Both the position numbers and the translations under genes were made by a program. Shown in pieces: positions 11,461-24,560 of a stretch of DNA of 64,000 nt; position 1 is the first letter of the stretch; each line of letters opens with the position of its first letter. The stretch is from Camelus bactrianus (lineage: Eukaryota > Chordata > Mammalia > Artiodactyla > Camelidae): contig NC_133547.1 of assembly GCF_048773025.1 (NCBI RefSeq), positions 36,066,504 through 36,130,503 on the forward strand. The letters run 5' to 3'. The notes beneath the pieces were generated by a model. The model saw only the letters and a program-made list of their open reading frames with translations, did no database searches and was not told where the DNA came from.

Positions 11461-13389
11461 ATTGCTCGTTTTAGTCCATCTTGTCTAGTTGATTCTTTAC
11501 CATCAGTGTAAATCCAGTGCTGGCTTTTTTTCAGCTCCAAGTCCAATCCAGACTCCTGCAGTCCCACAGTTTTCACTTTGTCCAAAAGCTCTTTGTTGTG
11601 AGTTATCGGACTCTATGTAACTAGCTTGACAAAGGGAAATTTATTAGCTCATGTAATCATAGAATAATTTACAATCAAGCCATGTGAAGGAAAAGGTGCA
11701 GCTGATCCTTGGGAACAATGGGATTCAGCAACTCAGATGCTGACAGAAATTTACCTGTTTCTCATTGCTTCTTTTTGTGGGTTTCATTCTTTCTTGTTGC
11801 TGGCTGGCTCAGTGAACATGGTTGGAAACACAGGAAACTATCAAATTTTACATCTCATGTTATTCAACCCCAGAGAGGATCTGCATATTTTTTCCCTCCA
11901 TTCCAGTTTAAACAAATCAGAAGTCCTGCTTGAGACAGGTGGCTACCCCTAAACGTAACAACCATGGTCAGGGTGTTAAGAATAAGAAGAGTCAGTGTGG
12001 GTAAATGGAGGCTTTCACAGAAGAAAAGGAGTCTGTGTGTGAGCGGATCTCTCCACATGGTACTTTTTCTCCCCATTTTATCTCATCTGTAAGCACAGCA
12101 CCAGCTCAGATCCTAGCACAGCTGTTCTTGGCTTGGTAGCGAATGTTGCCTATCCGTGGTAGGTGTTGCTATAGACAGCGTAATTGAGTTAACGGGACTC
12201 CATCATCAGTACATAAAACAAATCATTACTAATTCACTTTATTTTAGAATAATACTATGGAAAAGCACATCAAAATACAGTACTATTTCTTAAGAGAATA
12301 TAAAATTTTATATGAGGTCTGAGATGTCATCTAAGTCTCCTTGACAAGAGAACTGCTCTATTCCATAAAAACTGAATGATGTTCCTTCTGTAAATATAGA
12401 TATCACACTTCAGGGAGAATGTATAAATCACACCATCAACTCTAAAACAGCATGACCCTCAAACTGTGAGTCTACCTCATTTGTTGTATTACACACATGA
12501 GAATTATATATTAATCTGACTGCTATTACCAGCGTGAACCTCAGTAATAGGTGCCCGGAAAGGGGGAAAGGCAAGTGCTTTGAATGAGCTACAGAAAGCC
12601 TGTTAAGTGATGAAGTATGCCTGAAACACACCAAAGGGAAAATATAAGCCTCAGAAAACAGAGGAGTTCCTTACAGGCAGTAAAACAAAATCCTCTGCGG
12701 CCATTTTTGCTTTATGTTATAACCTGAATGTTATGAATAAATGTAACGCTGGGTTGAAATAATTTCCCATCTGGTGGCTGACAGTACCGTCTCTTCCTTT
12801 CGTAGTTAGCACAGCTGATGACTATTTTGAAACACAAATGAAGACTTGATCACATGGGCTGCAAAGGAGAGTCCTACTTATTACATTTGGAAGAACTATG
12901 CTAAATATACCCTCACTTCTACATTGTCCCCCACAAACTAAAAAACCTGAATAAAAATTAAAATTAGACATTGTTAGAGCTGCTATCTGGACATGTGTGT
13001 TTCTACTCAGAATTATACTTCCCAGCTTACATATTTGATTATTTGGGAAAATGTTAATGATCACCTAGTAACAGTGCCTTTAGGAATCCCCAAATGATAA
13101 ACACACACACAAATAAATTAATTTCCAAGGTGAAATATATCATTGGTTGATATGCAGGTGCTGTTATGCATATTTATTTCACAATGCAGTTCAATATTTA
13201 TTTAATAAATGGTATTATTTGCACAGAGCTGCATAAAAGATGGCTTAAAAGCAGTTCAATTCCTAGCCCCCAAAGTCTGCATTTTTTTATTTGAAGATTA
13301 GATAAATATTAGGTATTTGTAATAAAAAGCAGTCTATGCTATGTTAAATTAAAGCTTTATCCAAAGACCTTAAGGATTATGAGCAACTA
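11461..13389. other. Mostly unassigned; possible unnamed old repeat at 11.6-12.1 kb
   Basis: 11,625-12,080 begins 'gaaatttattagctcatgta' and has the feel of an old interspersed repeat, but I cannot name it. The rest (12.1-13.4 kb) shows no gene or repeat that I recognise. Confidence 0.35.
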
Positions 13390-13890
13390 AAGATCACAAG
13401 TAATTGGCAACATCAGGGAAGGCTTCTTGGAGGAGGCATCATATAAAACGGAATTGCTGGTACTTTGATAAGTAGACATGAGAACACAATAAGTACTGTA
13501 CAAGAAATTTATCTGACATATAGTCACTACTTAATAACTGCCAATTAAGTCTGAATTCAGGTTTCCAGGCAGCATAATTAAAAAATTGGAGTTGGTAAAG
13601 TAAAACCATGTTTGAGGAGTGTACAAATTGCTTGGACTACAGGCTTCATGTAAGATGAGTCTTAGGCGTTTGATGGGAGATAGGTGAGAAGACACAGTGC
13701 GGAAGGCCTCAAATACACTCTGAGAATTTTGTTAAAAATACAGGAGGGAAACTTAGGAGTTTCCTGGGACAGAACAAAGTAGTCAGTCATTTTTAAGTAG
13801 ATGAATCTGACTGTAGAACAGATTCTGGATAAGAAACCTGATGTCACAAAGATCAGTTAGGAGGCTTTTGCGGTGGTCCTTCTGACAGAC
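13390..13890 (-). mobile_element. L2 LINE fragment
   Basis: 'cagggaaggcttcttggagg', then 'gcggaaggcctcaaatacac' and 'gatcagttaggaggctttt', follow the reverse-complemented L2 3' region in order. The copy is strongly diverged. Confidence 0.6.
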
Positions 13891-14674
13891 AGGATGTTCA
13901 TAGATATGCTGGCTCTCTTTCCTTGTGGGCACCTGGTAAGATTCCATTTTCTTGCCCAGCTGAAGTTAGAGTAGTCATATGACTTGTCCCCCAACTTCCC
14001 TCTCCTCTCTCTATATCTATCTATCTATCTATTTAATATATATAAAATTTTAGAATTAATTTTGTGGCTTCTCATTACCTCTGCCATTTCACAAAGTGGC
14101 TTCTCCATCAGTACTGATCCTGGAGGAAGGGGGACATTCATGCAGAGCAGTGTCCTCATCTGGTTGGCATTTAACCACTAGCATGGGTGAGAAGTAAGTC
14201 TTTAAAACAAATAAGCCATTGAGATATGAGGGTTGTTTCTTATTGCTCCATAACCAGCCCTATACGGACTGAACCTAGTGAAAGGTAATTAGAACGTGGA
14301 CGAGCATCAAGCCTGGGAAAGAGAATGTAGAAATAGATGTGAACTTGTTATTTTATGGACAGGATATCGCTTAGACTGTTTTGTTTCCATCCGCTGGAGT
14401 TCTGGTTATCCTGGGGTTCTGGTTATCCAACATCTGGCTCTAAGCTCCTCCCAGGTTTTCCTGAAAGATCCTACGTCATTTTGGATGACACCACATGACA
14501 CACTGGGAAACTTAAAATCACGCGACATTTAGAAAAGAGATAAGCAAACAGGGAATTATAGCCCACAAAAAAAACAGATAAAACTTGGCAAAAATTGAGA
14601 AGCTTGATTTTTAAGGATTATGTTCTCCCTAAAATTTTTCTAAGCCCCTGTTGTTTTTCATCAGGTGGAATTAG
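13891..14674. other. Unassigned DNA
   Basis: A short TATC run lies near 14,010-14,032. No gene or interspersed repeat is recognised. Confidence 0.4.
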
Positions 14675-14848
14675 GGTACCAGCTTCTTCGGAATTAGCTG
14701 GAGTCTTGATAGAAATGCAAATTTTTGAGCCCTAATGCAGCTATAAATATTATGATCTCTGGTGGTGGAACCCAGGAACCAGTATTCTGCATTAAAATTT
14801 CAGAAACCTGTAATGCCTCACTAAATTTTGAGAACTGCCACTAGTGTT
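14675..14848 (+). mobile_element. MER5A-type hAT-Charlie DNA transposon
   Basis: 'gatagaaatgcaaatttttg', a central 'tctctggtggtggaaccca', 'ttctgcattaaaatttcaga' and a terminal 'ttttgagaactgccact' follow the MER5A consensus order (aaaaatgcagattc…agaatctgcattt…tttgagaaccactg). MER5A is a non-autonomous hAT relic with no coding capacity. Confidence 0.8.
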
Positions 14849-17800
14849 AACATGCCCTCCCTTCTGTAAACTCTTAAGAGACTTTTTTTTCTTTCTGTAA
14901 TTATTACAACCCTGAACACGATCTACCTAATTGCTAGCAGTAATTTATATGTCATACATTTAGCAGTATGTGTGCTCCCAGGAGCCGTGAACATGTTTAC
15001 ATCTTTATTCTTCATAGTGTATGGCACAGTTGTCTCAAAGTGGAAATTAAAAAAAAAAAAAAACAAACAGTGCTCTAGGTACAGCTCACTGACCTTAGTC
15101 TCAAAGAAACAGAGAAGAGAGAAGAGCTGTTCAAATAATTTGGATATCTCGTGGAAGGCCTGGGAGAAACCCTATGGAAATCCTAGAGGCAGAAAACTGA
15201 CAACACCCGATCACAGCCTTGAAGTTCCTCTGAGGAAATGCTGTCATCTCTGCCATTGCAAAAGCTCCTGACATATTACAGTGAGGGTTCAACACCCTCC
15301 ACCCTGAAAAACCAGTACTTTCAACAGTACATTTGACAGAGGGTAAATTCTGGGGAACATAACTAACTCCCTGCTCTGCTCACTTCAACATTCAGGTACC
15401 TTCATAAATGTCTGTGGACAGAAGAACCGCGGTCACGTGCGAGGGAGACATCTGTTTTGGCAACGCAGAGCTCACAATGTGGGGAAATTTCAAAAGGAAG
15501 AGAGGTTCTCAAATGACTGGAGCTCAAATGACTAATGTCAACTCTGTGGTTGAATATAACATTCTTTTCTACCCAAGATGGTAATATTTCTAGGTGCTCT
15601 GGTTTACAAGAACATATGGTGACAGCCTTTTCAGCTCTCTGTTAGGATGTAACTGCCAGACAGTAAATACCACTGAGCTGAGATCTGTGTTATGAATGTC
15701 CTCTGTCCAGCACAAATCCCTTAAATTCTTTGGACTCTGGTGTTTTTCTCTGTAAAATGAACATCTTCAACTATACTGTCTGGAAGATCTCTTTTTACTA
15801 CACTAATTCTGCCGTTATTTAATTAGTATTTATACAATAGAGAAGTTAATGTGGTTTCTATGACAAGAAGATTCTTGTACCCATACATATTTGAGACCAC
15901 TAAGAATTAATTAATAGTCACTCCAGTTCAGCCTATGTCTTCTGTTATAAATGTAATACGCAAAATACACAGGTCATATATTAAGCCCTGATAATGGGAC
16001 AAGAAACCAGTCACTGAGGGTTCTCCCCTAGGAAATTGAATTTTGGCTGTTGAACTGGATCACAGGCTCCCACAAATATCACAAGCCTGGAGTGTGACTG
16101 ATAATTTTAAAGCAACATTTCTCTTTTACTCCTTGAGATAGCCCTTCTATTCAAATTTCTGCCTCCTCCTCTCCCTTTTCAGCAGCAGCTGGAAGCCCTT
16201 TGTCTGGGTCATCTACAAATGTGTTATGTAGCACATGATTTGTGACCATAGAGTCCAATAGCTTTTTCCTGTTGCTTATTGGTTGTAGGTTTACCTTTTG
16301 ACCTTCTGTAATGTTTCATGTGATGCCAAATCGGCCATTTGGGGAGAGGGTTAGTGACCTCATTGACAATATAAAATGGCCAAACATGTTCCCTGTAACC
16401 TCCGATGAGTAAGATAAAAAGGGGGCAGATGCATATAACGGCAATATGAGCAGCTGTTCTTTTAAAGGAAAGGAAAAGCCGTGGGCATGAACAAAAACGT
16501 TTGGTAGCATTACGGTTTATGTATTTCTATTTTAATATAGATTTTTGCTATAGCATCTGTTGCTAGAATAGTCGTGTGCTTTATAGTCACTAAAATGGGG
16601 GAAGGGTACAGACCCTGGATGGAATTTTCTGTGATAAGATACATTAAGTGGAAATCATTAAATAATTGATAATTCAATATGGGTGGAATGAAATATCAAA
16701 GAAGGAGATGACAGTCTCTAATGAAATAATGATGCCTAATGAGATTTCTAACTACTCATCTTGACTTTCCAGATGAAATACATTTTTTTAAACCATTACT
16801 GCCGCAATTTTACAGCAGCTGGTTCTTCATTATATCCATGGCTCTTTCCTCCCACTTAACCTGAGTAAGTGACTATTAGAGTTCAGATCCATTTCAAGTG
16901 AACTCTCATCCGGCACCCGCGTGTCTAAGACACTTCCATCCCCCTTTACGTCATATCACTAACCTTCACCTTTACCTTACACGGACCCAGCCCCCATGAA
17001 CTTGGACCCCGTTTTTATTCCAATTTTTTCTTCATATAACTATACAATATAAAGATGTTTAGGTTTATTTTATGTCCCCATCTTATCTCTTTCTCAAAAT
17101 TTAAATTCTTGGGAAGTCTCAAGCATATGTTTTTTATTATTTCCCTTCAGTTCTTTTTCCTTCAGTAAAATATGGTATAAATGTATGACTGAATAGGCAA
17201 GTATCCAGCCTTCTCCCCTCAGCCTTTTACTCTGAACAAATTTTTAGTTATATTTTAAGTATTAACGTCTCTGGCTGGACCACTCTTAAAATAGTTCCCT
17301 GTACTGGAATGGAAAATACATTAATTCAAAATTACCTTATTAAGAATGAGTGTTAATCAGCACTTTGATCTCAGTTCAGAAGCCCGAGTGCTGCGCATGG
17401 GACATTACACTGCAGGCAAGGGACTCAGAATGTGAGGGCTACCAGAGCCCCTGCGTGGAGACAGAGGACATCTTTCTATAAAAGATGTGTTTATAGGTTC
17501 AAGGGAGACATATAGGACTTGCCTTGAATCTGCATTTTTTAATTGAATTATTTGTTTATATAGGATGGTTTGGGGAGAGATCTGGTAGAGACTTTAAGGA
17601 ACTAAAATTCCTTCCAAGCCACACCTTGTTACGGCTGCTGAAAAAGCAAGTGCTGAGGGGTTAGGGACTAGTTCTGGTCCCTCTAGCTTATTCATTTAGC
17701 CAGTTAATATATTATTCGCATCAATGATTGCTTTAGGTGTTAATGATAGTGTAAAAAAAACCAAATAGTTTATTTCTAAGCAATCCATAGACATGAATCT

Positions 17801-18711
17801 CAGCTCTTGTGTCTTGGTTATCAAAACCCTGTCAAAACCATGTGGCGTGTTTCTTTCTTCATAACATTTCTGAAAATTAAAATAGCCATTCCATATCGTT
17901 TTCCAAGAGAGGTTTATTAGATAATAACACAGTATTGAAACAATAAATCTCAGTAAAAATCAAGCACAATAGCTACCCCATCACAATGAGCTGCCTATTT
18001 CCTCGTCGGAAGTACTCTCTTCAGGAAAGAGAAGGAAATAGCCCATATTTGCTGGGGTTCTGGTTGTGTCTTTCTGGGGATGGGGTTCATGGGTAAATGA
18101 AGAGTGGATTTAAAGCACAAACAGAATTTGTAAGGAAATACTGTAAGCAGAGAGAATGATCAAAAACACAGAGAGGGCTGATTATGGGTTATCTTCACAC
18201 AAAGAAGTGCCATGAAATCCTTTTAACACATCTTGGAGTTAACTCTCTCCCATGGGAACCCAGACTTCCACGTCTATAGGAGTACAAAGTGTGAATCACT
18301 GCTTTGGGACAAGTGGTCATAGTTTGGTTAATATTTTTTTCTAAGAAGCACATGAGCTTTTTTTTAAAACAAAGTACTGATTTAAAAACAAAACAAAACA
18401 ACAAAAAAAAAACCCCACAAGAAAACAAAACTCAAATTCTCCACAAAGACAAATCTGTGTCTTTATTAGAGCAAATGTTTACCAAGAGGACAAACTCTGC
18501 ATGACCAGCAAAGATGTCCCCCTTCACTAATCCCCTGATTTTACTTCAGAGAAGTCTATTATCTTGTGAACATTAAAAAAAAACAACTTGTAAAATTTCA
18601 ACATATAGTGTTTATATAAAAGAGTTTTAACGTGTAACATTTTAAGTAACAGATAATTATAAAAGAAAAATGAAATACCACCGACTCCATAGCTCTTAAC
18701 AGCACGTGATA
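14849..18711. other. Largely unassigned DNA
   Basis: About 3.9 kb with no gene and few readable repeats. A weak MIR-like stretch lies at about 15,700-15,790 (a 'tttttctctgtaaaatga' segment). A-rich runs at 15,048-15,062 and 18,400-18,412 are uninformative. Several 60-99 codon frames show no known motif. Confidence 0.4.
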
Positions 18712-19205
18712 TCTTACAGTTTCTGTGAGTCAGGAGTCTGGGCACAACTTAACCTGCATCCTCTGCATCAGGACCTTTGCTTCAGGTCTCACAAGGCTGC
18801 AAACCAAATACCAGCCAGGGCTGTGGTCTCATCTCAAGGGTCAGCTGAGGAAGTATCCATTTCTAAGCATGTGTGATTGTTGGTGGAATTCAGTTCCTTG
18901 TGGTTTAAGTGACTGAGTGTCTCACTTTCTCGCTGGGTGTTAAATGGAGGCTTCCTTTATTTCCTCATGTTGATCTCTCCAAAGGACAGCACAAAACACA
19001 GCAGCTTGTTTCATCAAATCCAGCAAAGGAGAAAACCTACTAGCAAGATAGATTACAGTCTCATGCAGTGAAATTATGGAAGTGTTATCCCAGTTCCTTG
19101 CAGTATTCGGTTGATGGGAAGCAAGTCATCAATGTTGCCCACATTTGAGGAGAGGGGATGACACAGCTGTGATACAAGGAAGTATGATTGAAGGTCATCC
19201 TCGAG
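18712..19205 (-). mobile_element. ERVL-type LTR fragment (LTR33/LTR16-like group)
   Basis: The order 'ctgtgagtcaggagtctggg', 'aggtctcacaaggctgca', 'gtggaattcagttccttgt', 'gaagcaagtcatca' and 'gaggagaggggatgacaca' is that of a reverse-complemented ERVL-group LTR. The LTR 3' end is missing. It adjoins the antisense ERV internal region and could be its 3' LTR. It is broken and old. Confidence 0.7.
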
Positions 19206-22200
19206 CCTGTCCATGACTGACCACCCTCTGACCCCTTTGTCAGAACAATTACATTCATCTCTTCCCAAGGTTTCCAAGTGTCTCATCCCATGACAGCTTC
19301 TGCTGAAAGTCCAGAGTGTCATCCTCTACATCAGGTGTAAATGTGGCTGAGACTCCTTGGGTGTAGTTCCTCTTGATCTACAGATTATAAAACTAGGAAG
19401 ACAAATTATCTTCCCTCCACATTCAAAATGCAAATGGCAGGACGTGTGTAGAGAAAACAGCTCCAGATGTTCTTGTTCAAAAATGGGGGACACGAGAGCT
19501 ACAAAGGCATCATCAGTCCATAGCGATTCTGCAACACAGATGGGCAAAGCTGGATATTCCTTGGTTAGTTTTTAAAGGCCTAGGAACTCTTCACTCTTAG
19601 TTCCACCCTCAAGCCATCCTTTTGTTTTTATGAAAAGTAGCATGCATAGGCAGCGAGTGGTTTCATAAGTCCACTTCCTGATGCTAGAATCTTAGGGTCC
19701 AGCAGTCTCTTTTCATTTTGTACTCTTTCTATCCCTTCCAGTCCAACTTTCCAAAGTTGTTGTCTCTATTTTTTTTTTTTTTTTTTTTTTGGCTAAAATA
19801 ACTTTCTCAAAAACTTGTGGCTCTTCTGTGGATTCCACTGGGGTTCGCTCCATTTGCCAAGAGCCGTACCCACAGAGCTCATTGAGACCAGCCCTTCTGA
19901 CCTTGAGCTCCAGCAGAGAAGGCTGAGACACAACACGATTATTTTTCTTAGAGGCTCTATTGTTAGCGAGGTTCCATAAGGCACACTTTGATCTCTTTAA
20001 TGGGTCTTCTGTGTGACTGAATACTCTGACCTTTAGATCTTCCTAAGATTTTCACAAAACGTACAGTCACTTCCTCAGCTTTTTTCCTCCAGATCATGGC
20101 TTATTTCGATTCCACTTTCTCCTAATAATGTTTGGAAGCTATTTCATGACTGTAGCATCTTTTGCTATGTAGAAAGACAGAATTTTCAAAATAGTCAAGT
20201 CCTGTTTCCCTTATGTTTAATGGTCCTTGCCTCAGTTTATGTCTCTCCTCTCATCTTTTCCTATAAGTAGTAAGAAATGATCACACTTTATTTGGAAATC
20301 TCCTTAGCTGGATAACCAAATTCATCACTTGCATGTTCTGATTTCCACATAAGTGTGGGGTAGAATATTGCGAAGCTTTCTGCCACTGTATAACCAGGAT
20401 ATCGCCTCCCTTTAGTTTCAATAACAAGTTTATCGCTTTCTTTGGAGCCTTCACCAACAATGTCCTCAAAGGGCAGATCTCCATGAACAGTCTGTTGAAG
20501 GCACCTCAGGCTTTCTCTGTCATTGATGCAAATGTCATTGGACCAGGAGGTCTGGGATAACTGCTGCTGCAGCTTACTTGTGTCCTCTGTTCCTACTCAC
20601 ATTTTCTCCCAGCTGTGTCATTTCCAAACCCATCCTACCCTATGATTTGGTGTGTCCAGAAGAGCCAGTTCATAACAGGCATTTCTACACACATTCTCAT
20701 GTGGTGCTCCCTGCTCAAGCATTCCATATCTACAGGGATCACATTACACAGAATACATGCTTATCAAAAAGTAAATCACTCTTTAATGAGGACACCTAGG
20801 AGTCTGTGTTGTGATTCTCTGACTGGTGCATCTTTTCATTCTTCACTTACCTTTTTTGCCACCACGGAGTGGTAGCATCTAACGCCATAGCGGCTGGCTG
20901 ATTCTGTGGCCTGTGTGGCAGGGATACTTGCACTGGAAAGTGGACTTGCTGCAGAAACCTTTTCTGATCTCAGCCCCATTTAGTGCTGGCAGTCTTCCAT
21001 CAGCTGTCCAATCAGTCAGAGTCATTGTTCCCTGACAGAACCCAAAGAGGTCTAGCAAATGCTGTGCTTCCTTCTTTGTAGCTGGAAATCAAGTATGCAG
21101 CAATTTATCTTTGACTTTGCAGGAAAATGTTGGCACACCCTTGACTACTGGATGCCTAAAAACTGAAGTCATAGGCCCCTGAATTTTCCTAGAATTTGCC
21201 TCCCACCCTCTGGAGCATGGGTTTCTTCCCAAGGCTTCTAGAAAATTAGCCACCTCTAGTTTGTCCTAATCACCATGATGTCATCAATTAGTATGTGATG
21301 GATTAGTATGATATTTAGTAAGATATCTAGGACATTACAATCTTCAGACTGCATCAGGACAGGGGTGGTAGATTTAACGTGGCCCTGAGGCAAAGCTATA
21401 AATGAATGGTTTTTTTGGTCCCACGTGAATGTAAACTTTCTGATTATTTTTTTCTAATTGGAGTCTAAAACTGCATTTGCCAAATTAAGTATTGTATGAC
21501 ACCTCTGTAAGACTTACTACTTTGCTCCGTCAGTGACAACTCATCTGCCAGCCTAGCTGCAACTCAGGGAGCCTATGATAGCCTAAGGTCACTCTTCATG
21601 TCTCTGTATTTTCTGCAGGGACTAAACTGGAGATGTAAATGACAGAGATATGAAAGGAACAACCAATTGTACATCCTTTAGGTCTTTAATGGAAGTGCTT
21701 ATCTCTACCATCCCTTTGGGATATGCAATATTGTTTTTGGCTTGTTATCTTAGCCAGAGGTTGAAGCAGTTCCAGAGGTTTCTACTTGGCCTTCCTCATC
21801 TATTGGGTTCCTATCTGATACTCCAAGGACCCAATATGGAAATTCCTCCAACTACCATGTGTATCAAATCAAATTATACTTTGGGACTGGCAACATGACC
21901 AATGGGTGGGTCTGTGGACCTAATGAGTCCTGTGTGAACTAAGTTTAGGCTAAAAGACCAGTTAATACTTATCCTCCTAAGCCTTAATTGAAATGGGGAG
22001 GGGGAGTTGTGAAGACATTTTGGGTCTGTGAGTAGCAATACCAACTCAGTCCCTTAAAAATTCTGAATATCCTCCTCTATCTAATGTTCAGTCACTCCAG
22101 TAATGTCCATATGTCTTTAGGAAAAGAACTTGGGAATCATTAAAGTATACACCTGCTGCAAGACTGCAGGATCCTTCCTCCTAGAAAATGGACCACCTTT

Positions 22201-23440
22201 TCAATCATTCGGTTCTGGACCTAAAAATTGGCTAATTTCTAGGGACTGATTGGGAAATCATGATTTTGGGGGCAACAATCACCCTGATTACCCTGATTCC
22301 GTATTCTGACTCTTTTTTTCTGGTTATAGATATTCTATAACACCTTTGCAGGCTGTGCCATTTGGCTCCATGATGTACTAAGAGTCTCTGTAATTTCTTT
22401 CAAGTCAGAGCCCCCTGGCTGTTCCTCCATCCTTGCAGGGTGTTTCAGTAATTGTGGCCTCTGACTTCTAGAAGTTGTGTATCAAAACCTGGCTCTTCTT
22501 ACTTTGGGGCTCCATACTTCCATTGATACTGATATAAGCAGGACTGTGACCACTTCTCCTATTGTTATCTCTAGCCTGTAGAAAACAACTACCACTGTAC
22601 TTTTTCAGTGATGTCGGCATGCCTTTCATCAGCCCACTTCTGATAGCCTTGGAAGATGGCCCACCTTTGGAACATAATCCTCTGACAGATCTGCTTCCCT
22701 AGCATAATAAATGCAATATATCTATTCCAGAGTTTAGGATTTTCAATTTTCCCAACCAGAACACTGATGTTAGCATGACGGACAGCCTTCGCTGGCATCT
22801 CTGGAGATCCGTAGCTCAAACTATCAGATTCTGAGTCTGCTGCTCAGCTGCAATGGCTCCTTGACTGCAGGAGACAACCGCCTCTTTGCAAGCTGCCAAA
22901 AAGTCCCTCTGTCTTCCTACTGTCTCTCACACTTTGGCTCCTTATCATCCTTCTGTGAGTCATCAGTGACACTTACTGACCTAGGCCACTGTCACTGTAG
23001 GTATTGTCCCTTTCCATAGAGTTTGAGTGCCTGAATGTTGTAAACTAGAACGGATGTTTATTTCCACTGGGATATTTTCAGAGGTCATTGTTTCTGTGAA
23101 ATATTTACAGTCAGATATAACCTTATGCCTCTGGCACAAAAACGGGCTCTTGGACCCAGGACAGCCGCTGGCTTCAAGATTTGCTTACCTCTAAGGTATC
23201 TGGCCTTCAAAATTTTCCTAACATTGCATCCAGCTCAGTCATTGAAAGTTTCTTCAGTGGGTGGGTTTCTCTGACCCTCTTGTCCACCATACATATTTGG
23301 GAACTAAGTCTCATGAGCATTGTTACGTTTATGGGAACATGAGGATTTATTTCCCCCTTGTGGTTTATTTTTCTTACCCTTGGTGTGAGAAAGAATGACA
23401 AGTTGGCTGTCTTGTTAGGTCAATGATGAATTGATATTAG
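19206..23440 (-). mobile_element. Antisense ERVL-like internal region, decayed
   Basis: On the minus strand, the region at about 21,250-21,420 carries a recognisable retroviral reverse-transcriptase signature: an LPQG-type block followed by the Asp-Asp active-site block, in the arrangement of ERVL pol. Gag-like sequence would lie toward 22.5-23.4 kb and the 3' part of pol toward 19-20 kb. Both outer limits are approximate and the family is inferred from the RT block only. The element is broken throughout (many breaks) and cannot encode protein. A 22-base poly-T tract sits inside it. Likely age is that of old placental ERVL elements. Confidence 0.6.
19769..19790. repeat. Poly-T tract within the ERV relic
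   Basis: Twenty-two consecutive T. On the minus strand it would be a poly-A tail, hinting that a small retroposed sequence may lie at 19,791 and above. No matching target duplication was found by eye. Confidence 0.8.
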
Positions 23441-23737
23441 GCTAAGAATGAGGGTCTTTATTGGTAAGAAACAATTTTTCATGCTTTTTTTTGGAATGCT
23501 GGAAGATGCAAACCTCCTTGTATTTGCCCTTCCGGACTTTGTGACTCTTACTGAGGAGGTATATATAATTGATAACCTTCTGACATCTGTAAATATCATA
23601 GCAGTGTCTCCTTTAGATAACTTTAAAAATAAAGTCAGTATATTTTTCTGGGCAATATTACAGTAGTAATTAATATATTTTACAGTTTATAGGTACTCAT
23701 ATATTTAAGAAGCTAATATGCAATCATATCACTTTCC
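23441..23737. other. Unassigned AT-rich DNA
   Basis: No gene or repeat is recognised between the ERV internal region and the solo LTR. Confidence 0.4.
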
Positions 23738-24347
23738 TGTATTAGTTTTCTATTGATGCATAATTAATTATCCCCAAACTTAGTAACTTAAAACAACAAA
23801 TATTATCTCCCTGTTTCTGTCGGTAAGGAAAGTCGGTATGGCTTGGCAGGGCACTCTGGCTCCAAGTCTCTCATTAGTTTTCAGTCAAGATGTCATTTGG
23901 TGTATTCTGAGGCTTGACTGGGGAGGGTTTGCTTCCCAGCTCACTCACGTGGATGAGGCAGAACTGAGTGCCTCATGAGCACCAGATCCTGCAGTGAGAG
24001 CCTCAGGCTGTGGCACAGAGAACTGTCGTTTCTCACTGACTGCTGCCCAGAGCCTCTCCCAGCAGCCTGCTGCTTCATCCTCTCTAGAGGAGTGCACAGT
24101 GTAGCAGCTGGCTTCCCTAAGAGTTAATGAGCCGAAGAGCAAGCAGAGGATAAGCACCCAAGATGGAATCCACTCTTTATATGATTATGACCTAATCTCT
24201 GAGGTGCCATCCCGTTACTTCTGCTGCATTCTAGTCATTGCAAGAGAATCAATACGTCTGTCCCACACTCAAGGGGAGGGGATAACACAGGGGGATATTA
24301 CCAAGATGTAGGCATCACTGGGGGTCTTTTAAAGGTTGCCTACCACA
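23738..24347 (-). mobile_element. ERVL-type solo LTR (LTR33/LTR16-like group)
   Basis: Read on the plus strand it runs from TGTATTAG to CTACCACA, the reverse complement of a TG..CA LTR. Inside are the expected 'aacttagtaacttaaaacaa' end block, 'cccagctcactcacgtgg' and 'ctcaaggggaggggataaca'. A 5-bp flanking duplication with one mismatch (tttcc at 23,733-23,737, tttct at 24,348-24,352) fits the ERVL class and indicates that this LTR stands alone rather than bounding the neighbouring internal region. It is old but nearly full length. Confidence 0.8.
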
Positions 24348-24394
24348 TTTCTCCTCCAACGAATTTAGTGGAATTTCTCTGATGTTCTGGTGAT

Positions 24395-24560
24395 GATGTA
24401 TTGCATAGTACACAGCACACTACAATCACTTAAGACATTTATGCCACTTACTAGCAGTGTGATCTTTGGCAGATTATTTAATTTTAGGAAGCCTCATTTC
24501 CTTCTAGAAAATTTGGGATAATAATATGAGTCCATATCACAAAGTCCTAGTTATAATTTT
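24395..24560 (+). repeat. MIR SINE
   Basis: 'gccacttactagcagtgtga', 'tttggcagattatttaat', 'gcctcatttcctt' and 'gggataataatatgag' follow the MIR consensus in order (cacttactagctgtgtgacc, ttgggcaagttac, cctcagtttcctc, ggggataataata). Confidence 0.88.
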
